From Bryoerythrophyllum caledonicum (taxonomy: Eukaryota; Streptophyta; Bryopsida; Pottiales; Pottiaceae): a stretch of DNA of 64,000 nucleotides. The stretch spans positions 17,410,593 to 17,474,592 of the forward strand of contig OZ020516.1 in assembly GCA_963971425.1 (NCBI GenBank), in the 5' to 3' direction. Made by a program: the position numbers and the translations under genes. How positions within the stretch are numbered: the stretch's first letter is position 1; each line of letters opens with the position of its first letter. Below are positions 10,931-21,331 of the stretch, in pieces. The notes under the pieces are model-generated. The model made no database searches. It was not told the DNA's origin and was given only the letters and a program-made list of their open reading frames with translations.

Positions 10931-11237
10931 CAGTGTCTTGCAAAACTGAGTCAAGTTTTGGTAATTCGAAATTCAATTACCAATGTAGGAAAACTGGCAA
11001 TAGATTTGCACAAATCATAAATTGCACAAGATAGCAATTTCAGTGGGCTACAATTTGATGCAAAAGAAATTTCTTCTTACATTCATATGTACAAGAAAAT
11101 TACATTCGAAGGAAACTGTGTCTCTTGACTCAGTTTTGCATGCCATTGAGGACTCATGAGCCAAGACATTTGTTTTGCATGCCACGAATGCATTGAGGGT
11201 GTATGAGCTCAAATTAGCTTGGGCATGTTAAACTACA

Positions 11238-12029
11238 ATGTTGCAATACTCCATGCACATTGTTAGTATACTTTTATTACTCAACATGGTGTACTTGAAG
11301 GAGCTTTCTGCAAGCGCTCGTACAGACCTTGATAACTCTATTTTGGTGAAGTTGCAAGCTGGTAGATCCACAAGGGATGTAGCAAGTGAGTTGCAGGTGT
11401 CTCAAAGTCATGTTGCAAGACTTAGAAGGAAGAGATTGTCTGATATTCCTATTGGTAGTGGTGGTAGACGACAAGTATTAACAGATGCTCAAAAGAGAGC
11501 ATGCATTAGAGCTGTCACAGCATGAGGATTTGAAACTACGACATATGCTACCCAACATGTACGTGAGGAATGCCAAGTTACTGTAAGTGTTGATATGGTG
11601 AGAAGGGTCTTATGTGCAGGAGGATTCGGATCAAATGTGAAGCAGAAGAAACCGAAATTGAACCAGAGACACATCAAGGACCGACTTGAATTTGCTAGGC
11701 ACCATGAACATTGGACCATTCATGATTGGGAGCACATCATCTTCTCTGATGAGACAAAGGTAAATCGATTTTGCTCCGATGGTCGCAGTTGGTGTTGGAT
11801 TTGCAATGAACGATCTTGAGATTTAAAAGAAGTGAAACAAACTGTAAAGTTTGGTGGTGGTTCTGTCATGTTGTGGGGTTGTATGACATTTCAAGGCCCA
11901 TGCATGTTTTGTAGAATTAAAGGAAGAATGGATCAACATCAGTACAAAGAAATTTTGCAAAGAGATTAAATGTACACGGTGATGGCATATGATCTTGATC
12001 CTTCGGAATTGATATTTCAGCATGACAAT
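11238..12029 (+). pseudogene. Tc1-like transposase, N-terminal two thirds (broken)
   Basis: This would be the DDE transposase of the 10931-15913 element. The N-terminal helix-turn-helix region reads KLQAGRSTRDVASELQVSQS, followed by a second DNA-binding part. The first catalytic Asp lies in HIIFSDETKVNRF near 11750. GGGSVMLWGCMTFQGP follows, and the second catalytic Asp is in FQHDN, right at the LTR-type insertion. In-frame stops are TGA at about 11523, TGA at about 11817 and TAA at about 11966, so it is inactive. The remainder continues at 15386. Confidence 0.85.
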
Positions 12030-12379
12030 TGTGGGAGTCTAAAACTCCCACTTGGTCGCCCCTACCAAAAAAATTAGTTAAAATATGATTTTTAGTATTA
12101 GTTAACTAGAAAAATAGTTAGTATTGTGTGAAATTAGATTAGATAGCGAATAGAGAAAATAGGGAAATGCTTAAGTAGTTAATTAGGTTTATAGTGGTGA
12201 TAAAACCAAGTCTTAAAATCACTAATTTAAGTCACGGGAAACAATTTCAAAAGAGTCCCGGGAGATATCCCGGGACGTAAGTCTAAAATCACCACTTAAA
12301 TCTAAATTAACTAGTTGAGTTTAGAAGGTAGTTAGAAGTCGTTGAGTTCTTCTAGATGCTAATTCTTGTTTGAATTAGT

Positions 12380-12495
12380 AGTAGTGGTAGAGAAAAGAAA
12401 AGAAAAGACAAAAAAGAAAAAGATAATAGAAAAAGAAAAAGAAAAGAAAAAAATTCCAAAAAAATTAAAAATTAAAAAAATAAATAAATAAAAAT
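12380..12495 (+). repeat. A/G-rich simple sequence
   Basis: AGAAAAGAAAAG-type purine tract running into AAATAAATAAAT. It lies inside the LTR-type insertion. Confidence 0.8.
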
Positions 12496-12498
12496 ACA

Positions 12499-12580
12499 TA
12501 CCCGGGTATCAACCTGGGTATGAACTAGCCCGGGTACCAACCCGGATATGGGCTGATACCCGGGCAGCAGCCCGGGTATC
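12499..12580. repeat. Clustered CCCGGGTAYC palindromic words
   Basis: About six SmaI-like CCCGGGTA or related words occur in 80 bp, in alternating orientation with CTGATA/TATGGG spacers. This could form several alternative hairpins. It lies just upstream of the CT-rich tract that precedes the telobox-rich leader. Confidence 0.6.
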
Positions 12581-12975
12581 TCCAGTCATCTTGGCCGACC
12601 CCCTCTCCCCGAAATTTTCTTCTTCTCTCCAGAAACTTTTCTTCCTTCCCTCCAGAACACTTCTCTCTCCCCCTCTTTCTCTAAAATCACCCCCCCTCAA
12701 ATTTTCTCCTCTATCTCCCTCTCTAGTTCTCTCTTTCATAGGTTCTTCCTCTCTCCCTATTTAGTCTTTATTTGGAGTTGGGATTTGAAGAAGTAGTTGA
12801 AGAAGTGCAAAGAAAGAGATGCAACTAGGGTTTCAAGAAGAGGACGTTTCAAGAGGAGGTAGCGCAAGAGGTTTGAAGAGGAGGTAGCGCGCGCTAGGTT
12901 TTGGCGGAAGAGGTGCGCAAGCTAGGGTTTGGTGGAAGAGGTGTGCGAGCTAGGGTTTGGTGGAGATTCTAGGGT
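12580..12975 (+). promoter_or_regulatory. Plant-promoter-like segment inside the insertion
   Basis: A strongly CT-rich tract (12595-12760) is followed by GAAGAAG-rich sequence and several AGGGTTT motifs (teloboxes) at about 12829, 12925 and 12953. Two are in a short tandem GCTAGGGTTTGGTGGAAGAGG unit. This order is typical of plant leader and promoter regions, and fits the R/U5 part of an LTR. No start site can be fixed. Confidence 0.4.
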
Positions 12976-14195
12976 TTGCGGAAGTGGAGGAGATTTGTGG
13001 CCGAAGCGAGAAGATAAAAGAGACAAAGGAAGGAGGTTGCGGGTGCAACAACAAAGGTGACTCTTGCCCATGTTGGATTTATTTTGTTTGTAAGAATTTC
13101 TTGTTTGTGAGTCTTTTCCTCTCTTGTCTACCGGGGTGACTCCCCGGTAATATCCTCCCCGGTCTAGAGAAAAAATCCCCCGGGGAACTTCATCTAGACT
13201 TTATTGTTTACATGTGTAGTTGTTGTCGATTGTCCTAGCCCTGTGGTAAGTTGTTATTGTCTCCCTCCTCCTATTATTTTAGATCTTGCCCCCAATTCCT
13301 ATTTTTTTCCCGGCCTTCCCAGTCAACCGGAAAAAATCTCTTTCTAAGTCCTTGTCTCCAAAGTCCTCTCCTCGTTATCATTATATGTGACCTTGTGTTG
13401 TTAGTATGTTGCTAGATGTGTGAGACACCCATATCCACATACTCTAGCAAAGTGTTCCGGAGTTGTCTAGCGGCTGACCGGTAGACTTGTATTTCCGGGC
13501 CGGACCGGAGTTTGTGACAAGTTAATAGGGAGATTGGTGGAAGTACAGGCATTTTGAGGAATTTTTCCGCCCGGGACTACATGGCTCTCCGGTGAGTCGG
13601 GTGGATTTCCCATCCTCCAAGGACTGGGACTTGAAGGTCTATGAGAGATAAAGAAGCCTCTCGGTAGCTTCTACCGGGAAGGAACCGGTAGACCTTCCTT
13701 CCTCAACCCCGGAGTCCTTGGTGGAGTCCTCTGCGGCTATACTAATCGAGCTTAAAGAGACTCCGCATGTATTTATAGATACACCCGACCTTCCGGTGGA
13801 TACTCCCAATCCACCGGTAGACCTCCCGGTTGCGACATCCGACCTCCCGGGGGATTCTCTTGACCATGTTGGTACTTCCAGACGTAGTGACAATCCCTAT
13901 ATGTCTCAATCGGAAGAGTCTTCCGGTTGAGTCTTCGTTATATGTTATGTGTTGGTTTACTTCACCGATTGGTGAGATGTTGTTTTAAGTTGCTAGAATT
14001 ACACACTAGGGTGAGAGTAGTGATGTCGATGGGGCCCCATTGCGCACCCGATCACTACCACTTGAGTGGTTTCTCCGGCTACTTATTTTTGTTAAGAAAA
14101 GATTCACCGGTCCCGGGACCGCCGGACCGGCTGTCTTCCAGATTACCCGTCTACCGGTAATCCGCCGGTGACTAGGCTACCCTAGATTTTAGGAT

Positions 14196-14392
14196 CTAGA
14201 TGCCGTTTTGTCCTGTAGTGGAGCTACTTTTGGAGGGTAGCTATTGACTTTAGTGCACCTCCTAGATGCCGTTTTATCCTTTTGCGGTCTAGTTTTGGAG
14301 CGTAGCTATTGACTTTAGTGCACTCTTTAGATGCCATTTCCACCTTTTGAGGATCTAGTTTTGGAGGGTAGCTAGTGGCCTTTGTGTACTTA
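14196..14392 (+). repeat. ~66 bp tandem repeat, three copies
   Basis: Units start at TAGATGCC (14197, 14263, 14328). Each contains TTTTGGAGSGTAGCTA and then CTTTAGTGCAC or a variant. The period is 65-66 bp, with divergence growing toward the third copy. Confidence 0.8.
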
Positions 14393-15385
14393 AGGGCCTT
14401 GGGCTCTTGTGTTATGTACTCTTCTCATTGTTGATCTCCTCGTGTCTTGCCTTCATTGCTTGTGTCTAGAGTTTTTTTTGAGCTTCTGTGAGTGGACTGG
14501 GAGAGAGTTGAGTCCTCCTAGTGTGTCTTTGCTAAGTGTGCAAGGTTGTGACTTGTTGTGTGTTAAGTGATTGAGTGTGAGTAGCGACATCCTGAGGGGC
14601 TAGGATATCCGGGTTAGATAGGTAGAGTGAGGTCCGGGACTTATGCTTTAGACTTTTTACCAGTGGGACCGGGAAGAGTTGCTTTATCGGATGGGATCCG
14701 GAAAGCCCACGGCTATTTATGATAGCCTCCCTTAAGTGAGAAGTGTTCGGATTGGTGGGGAGTAGGGGGTGACATCTCCCTTCTCTCGGTACACCGGGAG
14801 ACATCCCGGCTAAGCTTGAGTCCGGTGAATTCCGGGATTATTACCCTTGCAGTGGATGAGTTCCGACGATACCCATGGAAGGTTGTTTTGCTCATATGAT
14901 TTGCTTAGTACTAACTTGTTGTGAGTCTTGTATCTTCTTGCTTTGATTCATTGGGTATGGTTGTAGTTGGAACCCAAGCTTGCCTGTCCGGTTTACCGGG
15001 GCAAGTTCCCGGTAGATTGTGAAGACCGGTGAACCGGCTACGACCTTTTTAACTCTTTCAAGGTGTAGGGTTAGATTGTGGATATTGTGGCCTCTGGACT
15101 GCGAGAACGGAGGGCAGTGACTTTCCGGACACTGTAAAAACTTACCGGAAATCCACTCTGACGCTCAACAGAGTTTAACTGAAACACATGTGGTTACTTG
15201 TTACCGGTTACTAAGGTACCGGGGAAGCCATCTTCTGGAATGTGCCGAGGTATTATGTGTGAATTTTTGTAAGATTTAAAGAGTTTGATGCACGATAAAA
15301 ATCCTTGGAAACGATCTGGTAAGGTGGGCTTGCTTAAGGTTAATTTCGGTTAATTTTGAGAATAATGAACCACTAGACTACGACA

Positions 15386-15684
15386 ACAATGATCCCAAAC
15401 ATACAGCAAGAAGTGTTCGCCAATGGCTAAAATCACAAAACTTTGATGTTCTTAAGTAGCATGCACTATCTCCTGACCTAAATCCAATTGAACATCTTTG
15501 GATAAGGCTGAAACGTTGTCTTAACCAATATGAAAGTGCTTCAAAAGGAATTTTAGAGTTGTCAGAACGTATTGAGGAGTGTTGGGCTTCTATAAAACCA
15601 GAGGAGTGTAGGAGGTTGTACGAAAGCATGCCACGACGAATCCAAGCTGTTTTAGGTGCTAAAGGCAAGTGGACAAAATATTAA
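15386..15684 (+). pseudogene. Tc1-like transposase, C-terminal third
   Basis: This is the continuation of the transposase interrupted at 12029. It reads NDPKHTARSVRQWLKSQNF, then SPDLNPIEHLW with the catalytic Glu, and ends GAKGKWTKY before TAA at 15682. Joining the two parts across the insertion gives 34 residues between the second Asp and the Glu, the DD34E spacing of Tc1-like elements. One internal TAG (15457) sits where the family has Trp. Confidence 0.85.
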
Positions 15685-15913
15685 GTTGTTTTTTGGTTGA
15701 TGATGCAAAACTGAGTCAAGAGGCACAGTTTCCTTTGAATGTAATTTTCTTGTACATATGAATGTAAGAAGAACTTTCTTTTGCATCAAATTGTAGCCCA
15801 CCGAAATTGTTGTCTTGTACAATTTATGATTTGTGCAAATCTATTGTCAGTCTTCCTACATTGGTAATTGAATTTCAAATTACGAAAACTTGACTCAGTT
15901 TTGCTAGACAGTG

Positions 15914-15997
15914 TACATGCACATATTTTTGGTTTGTAGAATACCAAAAATGTATTAAAGTTTAGCAAGACTTACACCTTTTGACTGAAGGGGTTAA
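15914..15997 (+). repeat. 0.22 kb family fragment, copy 3
   Basis: It continues the fragment left of 10931: TTGTAGAATACCAAAAATG and AAAGTTTAGCAAGACTTACA match the other copies. It is cut by the Tc1-like element on the left and by the Harbinger element at 15998 on the right. Confidence 0.7.
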
Positions 15998-16356
15998 GGG
16001 GCTGTTTACACCCGAAGGTTTGGGTTGGAGCCCATGAACACAAGTGGTACCCCGCTTGAAGGATGAAACCATTGTAAGCGGGGTACCTTCCACCAAACAA
16101 CGGAGTTCTAAGTGGGTTGTGTCCCAAAGTTTAGGTGTAAACCCGAATGGAAGGGTTGTGGCCCATTGTGCACTTGGGCTGAATTTCTAAGTAGTTGAAT
16201 GAAAACGGGCTCTTTCTAGAAATACCCCGTAGTGAAAGAATTTCTTGTATTCTACATTTGCCTACATCTTTGTGTGCTGTTTTGTTCTATCTCTCACATT
16301 TTGGGCCATTTTTTTCACTTTTTGGCATCATGGATAGAAGAAAATGAGCCCTAGTA

Positions 16357-17736
16357 GTGCTAGCTATGTATTGGTCCTATTATATGTTGATTCAACATGT
16401 TTTGAGCATGCAAGCCCTCATGATGGGCTTTGAATTGCAAAATTCAGCATTGCTTATAGTTTTATGTGAATTGTGGAATACGAGGGAGAGAGGTGTGTGG
16501 AGCATTCAGAGGCAAGAGGGTTTTTTTGATAGGCATTTGATGGGTTCCTACACGAAATTAATGTTTAAACGGAGAACTAGAGTGTCCCACTGTACTTTCC
16601 AATTTCTTTGTGTAGAATTGGGTCCATTTCTAAAGAAAAATGATACAAAATTTAGAAATGCAATTTCTATTGAGAAAAGGATAGCAATCTCTCTAATCCG
16701 TCTTGGAAGTGGAAATGGATTGCAAATTGTAGGTGATTTATTTGGAGTAGCAAAATCTACCGTTTCAGGCATAGTGAGACAATTTTGTAGTACGGTGAGA
16801 TTACATCTTCAAAAAAAATTTGTGAAGTTTCCGAATGAATTTAAATTACAAAAATTAGCAAGGGACTTTGAGGCATTACATGGAATTCCTTATGTAGTAG
16901 GTGCCATAGACGGGTCTCATATACCGATTTTAGCACCAGTAGTTGGAGGTGAAGATTACTATTGTCGAAAATCTTTCCACTCCGCATTACTACAAGGTAT
17001 AGTTGACACAAATTGCATTTTCTGGGATTATGAATTTGGATGGGCATGAAGCATGCACGACTGTACGGTCTTCAAGCTTACAAAAGTAGGTAGAAAATGC
17101 ATTGAAGGAGGATTGTTACCATACAAGTTGATTGGAGATGCGGCATATCCAGTGAGGCCGTGGATATATTCACCTTTTAAGGGAGGGGTTGATGTTTGTC
17201 TTCCACCGTATAAAGCTCATTGGAATTTTATTCAAAGCTCTACCCGAATGTGTGTAGAACGTGCTTTCGGAATTCTAAAATGTAGGTGGCGGATAATTAT
17301 GAAACGTATGGAGTGTCCTCTGAAATTTGTGCCGGATGTAGTTGCTACTTGTAATGTTTTATACAATATTTGCATCCTTTCAACGGATAGGTTTGATCGG
17401 GAGTGGATCCAAATTGGTGAAGATGACTTAGACCAAAGAATTAATGAAGGAGAAGTAGCTACAGGGCAAGAGCTTAGAGGCGAATAGGTTGCAATTGTTG
17501 AAGTAAGAAGAAGGATAGGAATTGGAAGAGATGAGCCAATTAGAATTGTAGAAGAGGACGAAGGTGAAGCTGCGAAGGCGTTTTTAATCAAGGAAAATGA
17601 AGAAGAGTCTGTATTGCTTCGAGAGGCAACTGATTCACATATTTGCATAGCAAAAGCACTTTGGGAGTATCATATGCGAGAAGATGCTACAATTATGTTT
17701 GATGATTCATATAGTGAATCTGATATGAGCACCTAG
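16357..17736 (+). pseudogene. PIF/Harbinger transposase (two in-frame stops)
   Basis: This is a cut-and-paste DDE nuclease of the HARBI1/PIF type. The N-terminal half has the family HTH region (FRNAISIEKRIAISLIRLGS and LFGVAKSTVSGIVRQF). The catalytic motifs follow in order: first Asp in VVGAIDGSHIPI, second Asp in LIGDAAYPV, Glu in RMCVERAFGILKCRWRI. The frame breaks at TGA 17047-17049, inside GWA-stop-SMHDCTVF, where the family has Gly, and at TAG 17485-17487. Coding then resumes in the same frame (VAIVEVRRR ... SESDMST) to TAG 17734. There are no frameshifts. It could be reactivated only in trans, so it is most likely a recently dead copy. Confidence 0.88.
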
Positions 17737-18353
17737 TCCTAGATTTTTTGTACTAGTGCTGCCATATGGCTTTCCATCATATGCAACAATGAGGAAGTAG
17801 ACTTGAAGCTATCAATCATGTCTTTGCTGTTTTGAATTGAAGCTTCTAGATATCCTTCTAGCCTATCTGCCTTGCTTTTCTTCTGAATTGTTTGATGTTT
17901 CGATGCCTTGTCGGGTGTTGGTGACTCCATGACACTCTCTTGAGCACTTGCTGGAATTTGATTTCTTACACTTGCCCTTGTTCCATTCCACAAGTCCATG
18001 TGGTCAAACCACTTATTCTGTTGGTGGCGGTTGTTTCCTGAAATATCATATAGGCGCTTGTCATTCTTGTATTCGGTAAGTAAGCTTCTGTGCTTCTTTT
18101 TGCAAGATAAAGCAATTCTAGTACATCCTCGAATTGCTGCTGCCATACGCACCTGTACCTTCAACCAAGCATTTTGACCTTGACCAAAAAATATGTAAGT
18201 TGTTAGTATTGCTCATGTACAATCTCCATGCAATAGGAGTGCTCTAAAATGCTCAAAAACATCATTAAAGGCCTGAAAATGGACTTGAAAATGTTAGGAC
18301 AGCACACAATAAATCACAAAAATAGTAGTATAGGGAGCCTTTTTATCCAACAT

Positions 18354-18515
18354 TGGCACACCGGAAGCTAGTAGGCTTGGTCGCTAGAGTAGTGTAAGGC
18401 CCTTTGAAGGGAGGCTAGAGGTGACCGGTTCGATCCCCAGCGGTGCCATTTTGGTCACCGCACTCCGATTCCGGCCGGAATTTGGTGGGAAAGGAGGGCC
18501 TCAAGGGCCCAATAG
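18354..18515 (+). mobile_element. tRNA-derived SINE-like insertion in the Myb gene intron
   Basis: GGTTCGATCCC at about 18427-18437 is a near-perfect Pol III B box. The following AGCGGTGCC can pair with GGCACACCG near 18354 like a tRNA acceptor stem. A plausible A box lies near GGCTTGGTCGCTAGAG. The tail (18471-18512) contains GGAATTTGGTGGGAAAGGAG and GGCCTCAAGGGCC. The anticodon arm is not tRNA-like, so this is a SINE head rather than a tRNA gene. No clean target duplication was identified. Confidence 0.55.
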
Positions 18516-18763
18516 GCCCTTTACGGCACGAGGCTTTAAGACAAAGGCTCAAGAAGGCTCAAGCACTTTTGCTCCTCAAAATTCCTCTAAGTCCAAAAAT
18601 CTTGCAAATATGTAGATCCTGTAGAAAATTGATAGATTTCAGTACATACCTTGTTTTTTGGCCGGCTTGGAAAACTCTTCTTCCAACTCGCCACGGATAG
18701 CTATCAATGTGTCCACTTCGTCATCCTTCCACCTCAAATTCTCCGACCAAATTCCGGCCAAAT

Positions 18764-18803
18764 TCCGGCCCTTGAGGCCCTCCTTTCCCACCAAATTCGT
18801 CTT
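18764..18803 (-). repeat. Inverted copy of the SINE tail inside the Myb coding region
   Basis: The minus strand repeats GAATTTGGTGGGAAAGGAGG and GGCCTCAAGGGCC from 18475-18512. On the plus strand the two blocks form an inverted repeat about 250 bp apart. The coding frame shifts on either side of this segment. Confidence 0.7.
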
Positions 18804-19310
18804 CTTCGTCTTCTTCCTTGTCACCTTCTCCTTCTTCGTGGACTTCAGAACCTGGAATTGTTGCTTCGTCTTTCTTCTTACTGGCCTTTCATGTAGTCAC
18901 TTTGGTCTTCTTTGCACCTTTCGCCTTTGTTGGACCTCTGCCTCTCTTCTTTGGAACAAGCTTCGGCTCTCCTTCTTTCTTCACCTCCAACAATACATTC
19001 TTCTCCATGTCACTCAAAAAACTAGGTTGTGAATAATATGGAGGCTGAAAAAAATCTCGAGATTGTGAAAACATTTGAGGAGGAGGCTGATATCCAACTT
19101 CCTGCAGGTCATCGTCACTACACGGCAGCCTACGAAAGGAAGATTCCAACATATTTTTGCCCTTCTCTTGAAATGCATTTGTCCTCAAAGACAGACCATG
19201 GGTCTGAAATTGAGGAATAGAAGAAGATGACATCATCCAAGCTGAATTCTGACTAAAATTTTGAGCCTCTCTTCCTTCATCATTTTCAAAACACCCTCCT
19301 TCCATTGCCC

Positions 19311-19352
19311 CCAAAAAAAAAACACACACACACACACATACACACACAGACA
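19311..19352 (+). repeat. CA microsatellite
   Basis: A-run followed by (CA)n with single T and G interruptions, directly upstream of the minus-strand Myb start. Confidence 0.9.
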
Positions 19353-20002
19353 CTATTGCAAAACTTACAAGGCAAAAGAGCTTCAAAGAGCTTCAAAAAA
19401 ATGGAAAAATGAGACAATTGCTTCCCTATTTAACTCAAATATTTAGGGATCATTAACAAACTCAGATTCTAAAAACTATGGCTTTCAAAAAATAAAGACG
19501 TTGCATTCTCACACCATCAACAGTAAATGTAACTTCTTTCTTTGATGAACAGTACTAACGGGAAAGAAGTTGTCAAAAAACTTCAGTTATGAAATAGTCA
19601 AAATCCAGCATTAAAATATTATAAATGATTGGCTGAAATTCGTTTTGAAAAATACTCTCCCGGCCTTCCGGAAATACAACCTCCTAGAGGTTGTAGGAAA
19701 TAAGTCTCCTTAAGTTCCGTAAAACACTATTCAAATCTGCCATGTAGGATTCCAACTAGGTTTCTCATCTACGGAAAACACTTTGGGCCACAACCCGCAT
19801 TTTGCTTGATGTAAACCCATTTCCGGGGTACCAATTCTTTACTCCAATCAAAACTCGGGAATTCTTTGGGCTCCAACCCAAACCATCTAGATGTAAACAG
19901 CCCCTAAACTCAATTGAGTATCTTCTTCTTCAAAGATTCATGTAGTGAAAGGTGATCCTATCATTAGGTTTAGAATGTTATTTACATTCATCTACATCTT
20001 AA

Positions 20003-21290
20003 CCCCTAAATTTCCTTGACAATTTCACACCAAAAATACTTCAAACTGTTAATTCTAGTAAAATGAGAAAGGAAGGAAATAAAAAATCGTATTTCTAGTT
20101 TTAAATGTAGGATCTCTTTTAACACTTTGTCGTGTAAAGAAAGATCGATAACCACAACAGATTGAGAGTCCTAATCAACATCAAATAAACGAAAAACATA
20201 CACTAAAACAACTATATGTAATACACCCTCAAGGAAAGAGATGCAAATCACACGTAGTCAGGCGTTGTGATTCTCCACGAAGGGAGAATTAACGAGTGCG
20301 AGTGAAACTGGAGAATGTGGAGCCTTTACTAATGATTAACCATCACTTACAAGCAAACACTCACTAATCACTCTCTAAACACACTCACAAAGCTTGACTT
20401 GACAAAGACGTCAAGTCAAGGACATGTGCGGCGCTATATGCACAAGCATACAACCCTAAGTGGAAGAAAATCATCCACGGATGGAAGCGGTGCGCCGCCG
20501 TTCGTCCCTAAATACACGTAGATTAGTAACAAACTAATCTACGCTAAAAACTACGACTTCATAACGACATATTTACAGATTTTCATCAACATTGACTGCA
20601 CAAATTGAAAGATTATAGTGTTTAAAGTAGAAAAAATGGTTCATTTTCATCCATGTGTCGAGTGGGTCAACAAACTTTGACTTCAAGTCTTCACTTGTTG
20701 TCAAAGTTTTCTACTACACAAGATTAAAATTTTATATCATCATGTTGATCATGATATTTACTCCTTTTACACCAATTTTGACAGGTAGAGAAGGGGTGTA
20801 GCATATTCAAAAAAATTGTGCAAGGAGTGGAGGTTCACAAATTGCCAATTCACATTTAAAATTTTTAGGCACAAAATATGTTTTAGAATGATAATCTTGA
20901 CAGCCAATATATAGGTTTACACCACTGTTTGCGGCAAAAAAAAAGTGAAACATATGAAGATCTCATAGTTTTATGTGGAAAAGTAGAAGTGTTTTGGGTT
21001 CCTTGCCCAACTATGAATGGCAATGTGTGAAAATCTTTGACTTGAGAGAAAATGCATGTTTTCACTAAGGACAAGAGCTTTTTGACAATATGAAGGGAAA
21101 TAATATTACTTGCTAGTATTGAAAATCTCAAATTTACTGGAGTGTCCTAGCAAAAGTTTTTGGAGTTGCCCAATGTGCCCGCACTTGACAAATTTTTCTT
21201 TAAGATGGCATAACTTTTTTTTTCTATAAATCCAATAAGAATAAAAATTATACTCCCAGGTACGTCTTGTCTTCTTGCATCTCTATACAA
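20003..21290 (+). mobile_element. 0.94 kb TTAA-flanked family, copy c, interrupted
   Basis: It starts CCCCTAAATTTCCTTGAC after TTAA. It is interrupted at 20128-20569 by an LTR-like insert, resumes at TTCATCAACATTGACTGCAC, and is truncated where the next copy begins. A direct repeat of AAATTGTAGTATTGATCCTT at about 21295-21336 marks the junction. Confidence 0.65.
20128..20569. mobile_element. Possible solo LTR (442 bp)
   Basis: The segment has TGTCGT...ACGACA termini and interrupts an otherwise continuous repeat copy. It is more GC-balanced than its surroundings and includes a 12 bp CTTGACTTGACA-type inverted motif and ACTAATCTACG repeats. I see no clear target duplication, so the exact boundaries and class are uncertain. 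Confidence 0.4.
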
Positions 21291-21331
21291 AATTGTAGTA
21301 TTGATCCTTAAAATTGTAGTATTGATCCTTA

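Larger units (their letters stand above)
12030..15385. mobile_element. 3.36 kb LTR-type insertion (long solo LTR or degenerate element) with ACAAT target duplication
   Basis: The insert begins TGTGGGAGTCTAAAACTCCC and ends CTACGACA, so it has TG...CA termini. It is flanked by the 5 bp direct repeat ACAAT (12025-12029 and 15386-15390). The outermost 12 bases of the two ends are imperfect inverted copies (10 of 12). I find no paired LTRs, primer-binding site or pol motifs. A very long solo LTR is the simplest reading, and a cut-and-paste element with 5 bp duplication is the alternative. The first half has an A-rich tract, a CT-rich tract and AGGGTTT motifs like a plant promoter and leader. The second half is dense in CCGG. 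Confidence 0.65.
10931..15913 (+). mobile_element. Tc1-like DNA transposon with ~215 bp inverted ends, split by an LTR-type insertion
   Basis: The left end begins CAGTGTCTTGCAAAACTGAG and the right end, reverse complemented, begins CACTGTCTAGCAAAACTGAG. Similarity continues for about 215 bp (10931-11151 and 15702-15913). TA flanks both sides. Without the 3.36 kb insertion at 12030-15385 and its 5 bp duplication, the element is about 1.62 kb, a normal Tc1 length. Each end carries the word GCAAAACTGAGTCAAG twice, once at the tip and once inverted at the inner border, which suggests paired transposase sites. Confidence 0.9.
17739..19305 (-). pseudogene. Harbinger Myb/SANT-like second protein (disrupted)
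   Basis: This is the DNA-binding partner that PIF/Harbinger elements encode beside the transposase. The likely start is ATG 19305 (MEGGCFENDEGREAQ), just downstream of a CA-repeat leader. The N-terminal part is low complexity, ending in a basic PKKRGRGPTKAKGAKK stretch that could be a nuclear signal. A shifted frame then carries an acidic run, and the Myb/trihelix start follows in another frame (LRWKDDEVDTLIAIRGELEE). A GT donor below 18650 and an AG acceptor near 18178 bound an intron. The second exon has CKKKHRSLLTEYKNDKR and NKWFDHMDLWNGTRASV, typical of the family. Frameshifts near 18890 and 18760-18800 break it. The latter coincides with a SINE-tail-like insertion. Confidence 0.75.
15998..19904. 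mobile_element. PIF/Harbinger transposon, 3.9 kb, with both element genes
   Basis: The ends are GGGGCTGTTTACACCCGAAG (left) and GGGGCTGTTTACATCTAGAT (right, reverse complement). They then share GGTTTGGGTTGGAGCCCA. TAA flanks both sides (15995-15997 and 19905-19907), the PIF/Harbinger 3 bp duplication. Inside are the two expected genes in convergent order: a DDE transposase on the plus strand and a Myb/SANT-like DNA-binding protein on the minus strand. Their stop codons are 2 bp apart (17734-17736 and 17739-17741). Both genes are damaged. Confidence 0.92.

Noticed and set aside
12030-15385. Complete LTR retrotransposon
   Set aside because: No paired LTRs, primer-binding site, polypurine tract next to an LTR, or gag-pol motifs; only the termini and target duplication are LTR-like.
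18354-18446. Functional tRNA gene
   Set aside because: B box and partial acceptor stem only; no proper anticodon arm or clean cloverleaf.
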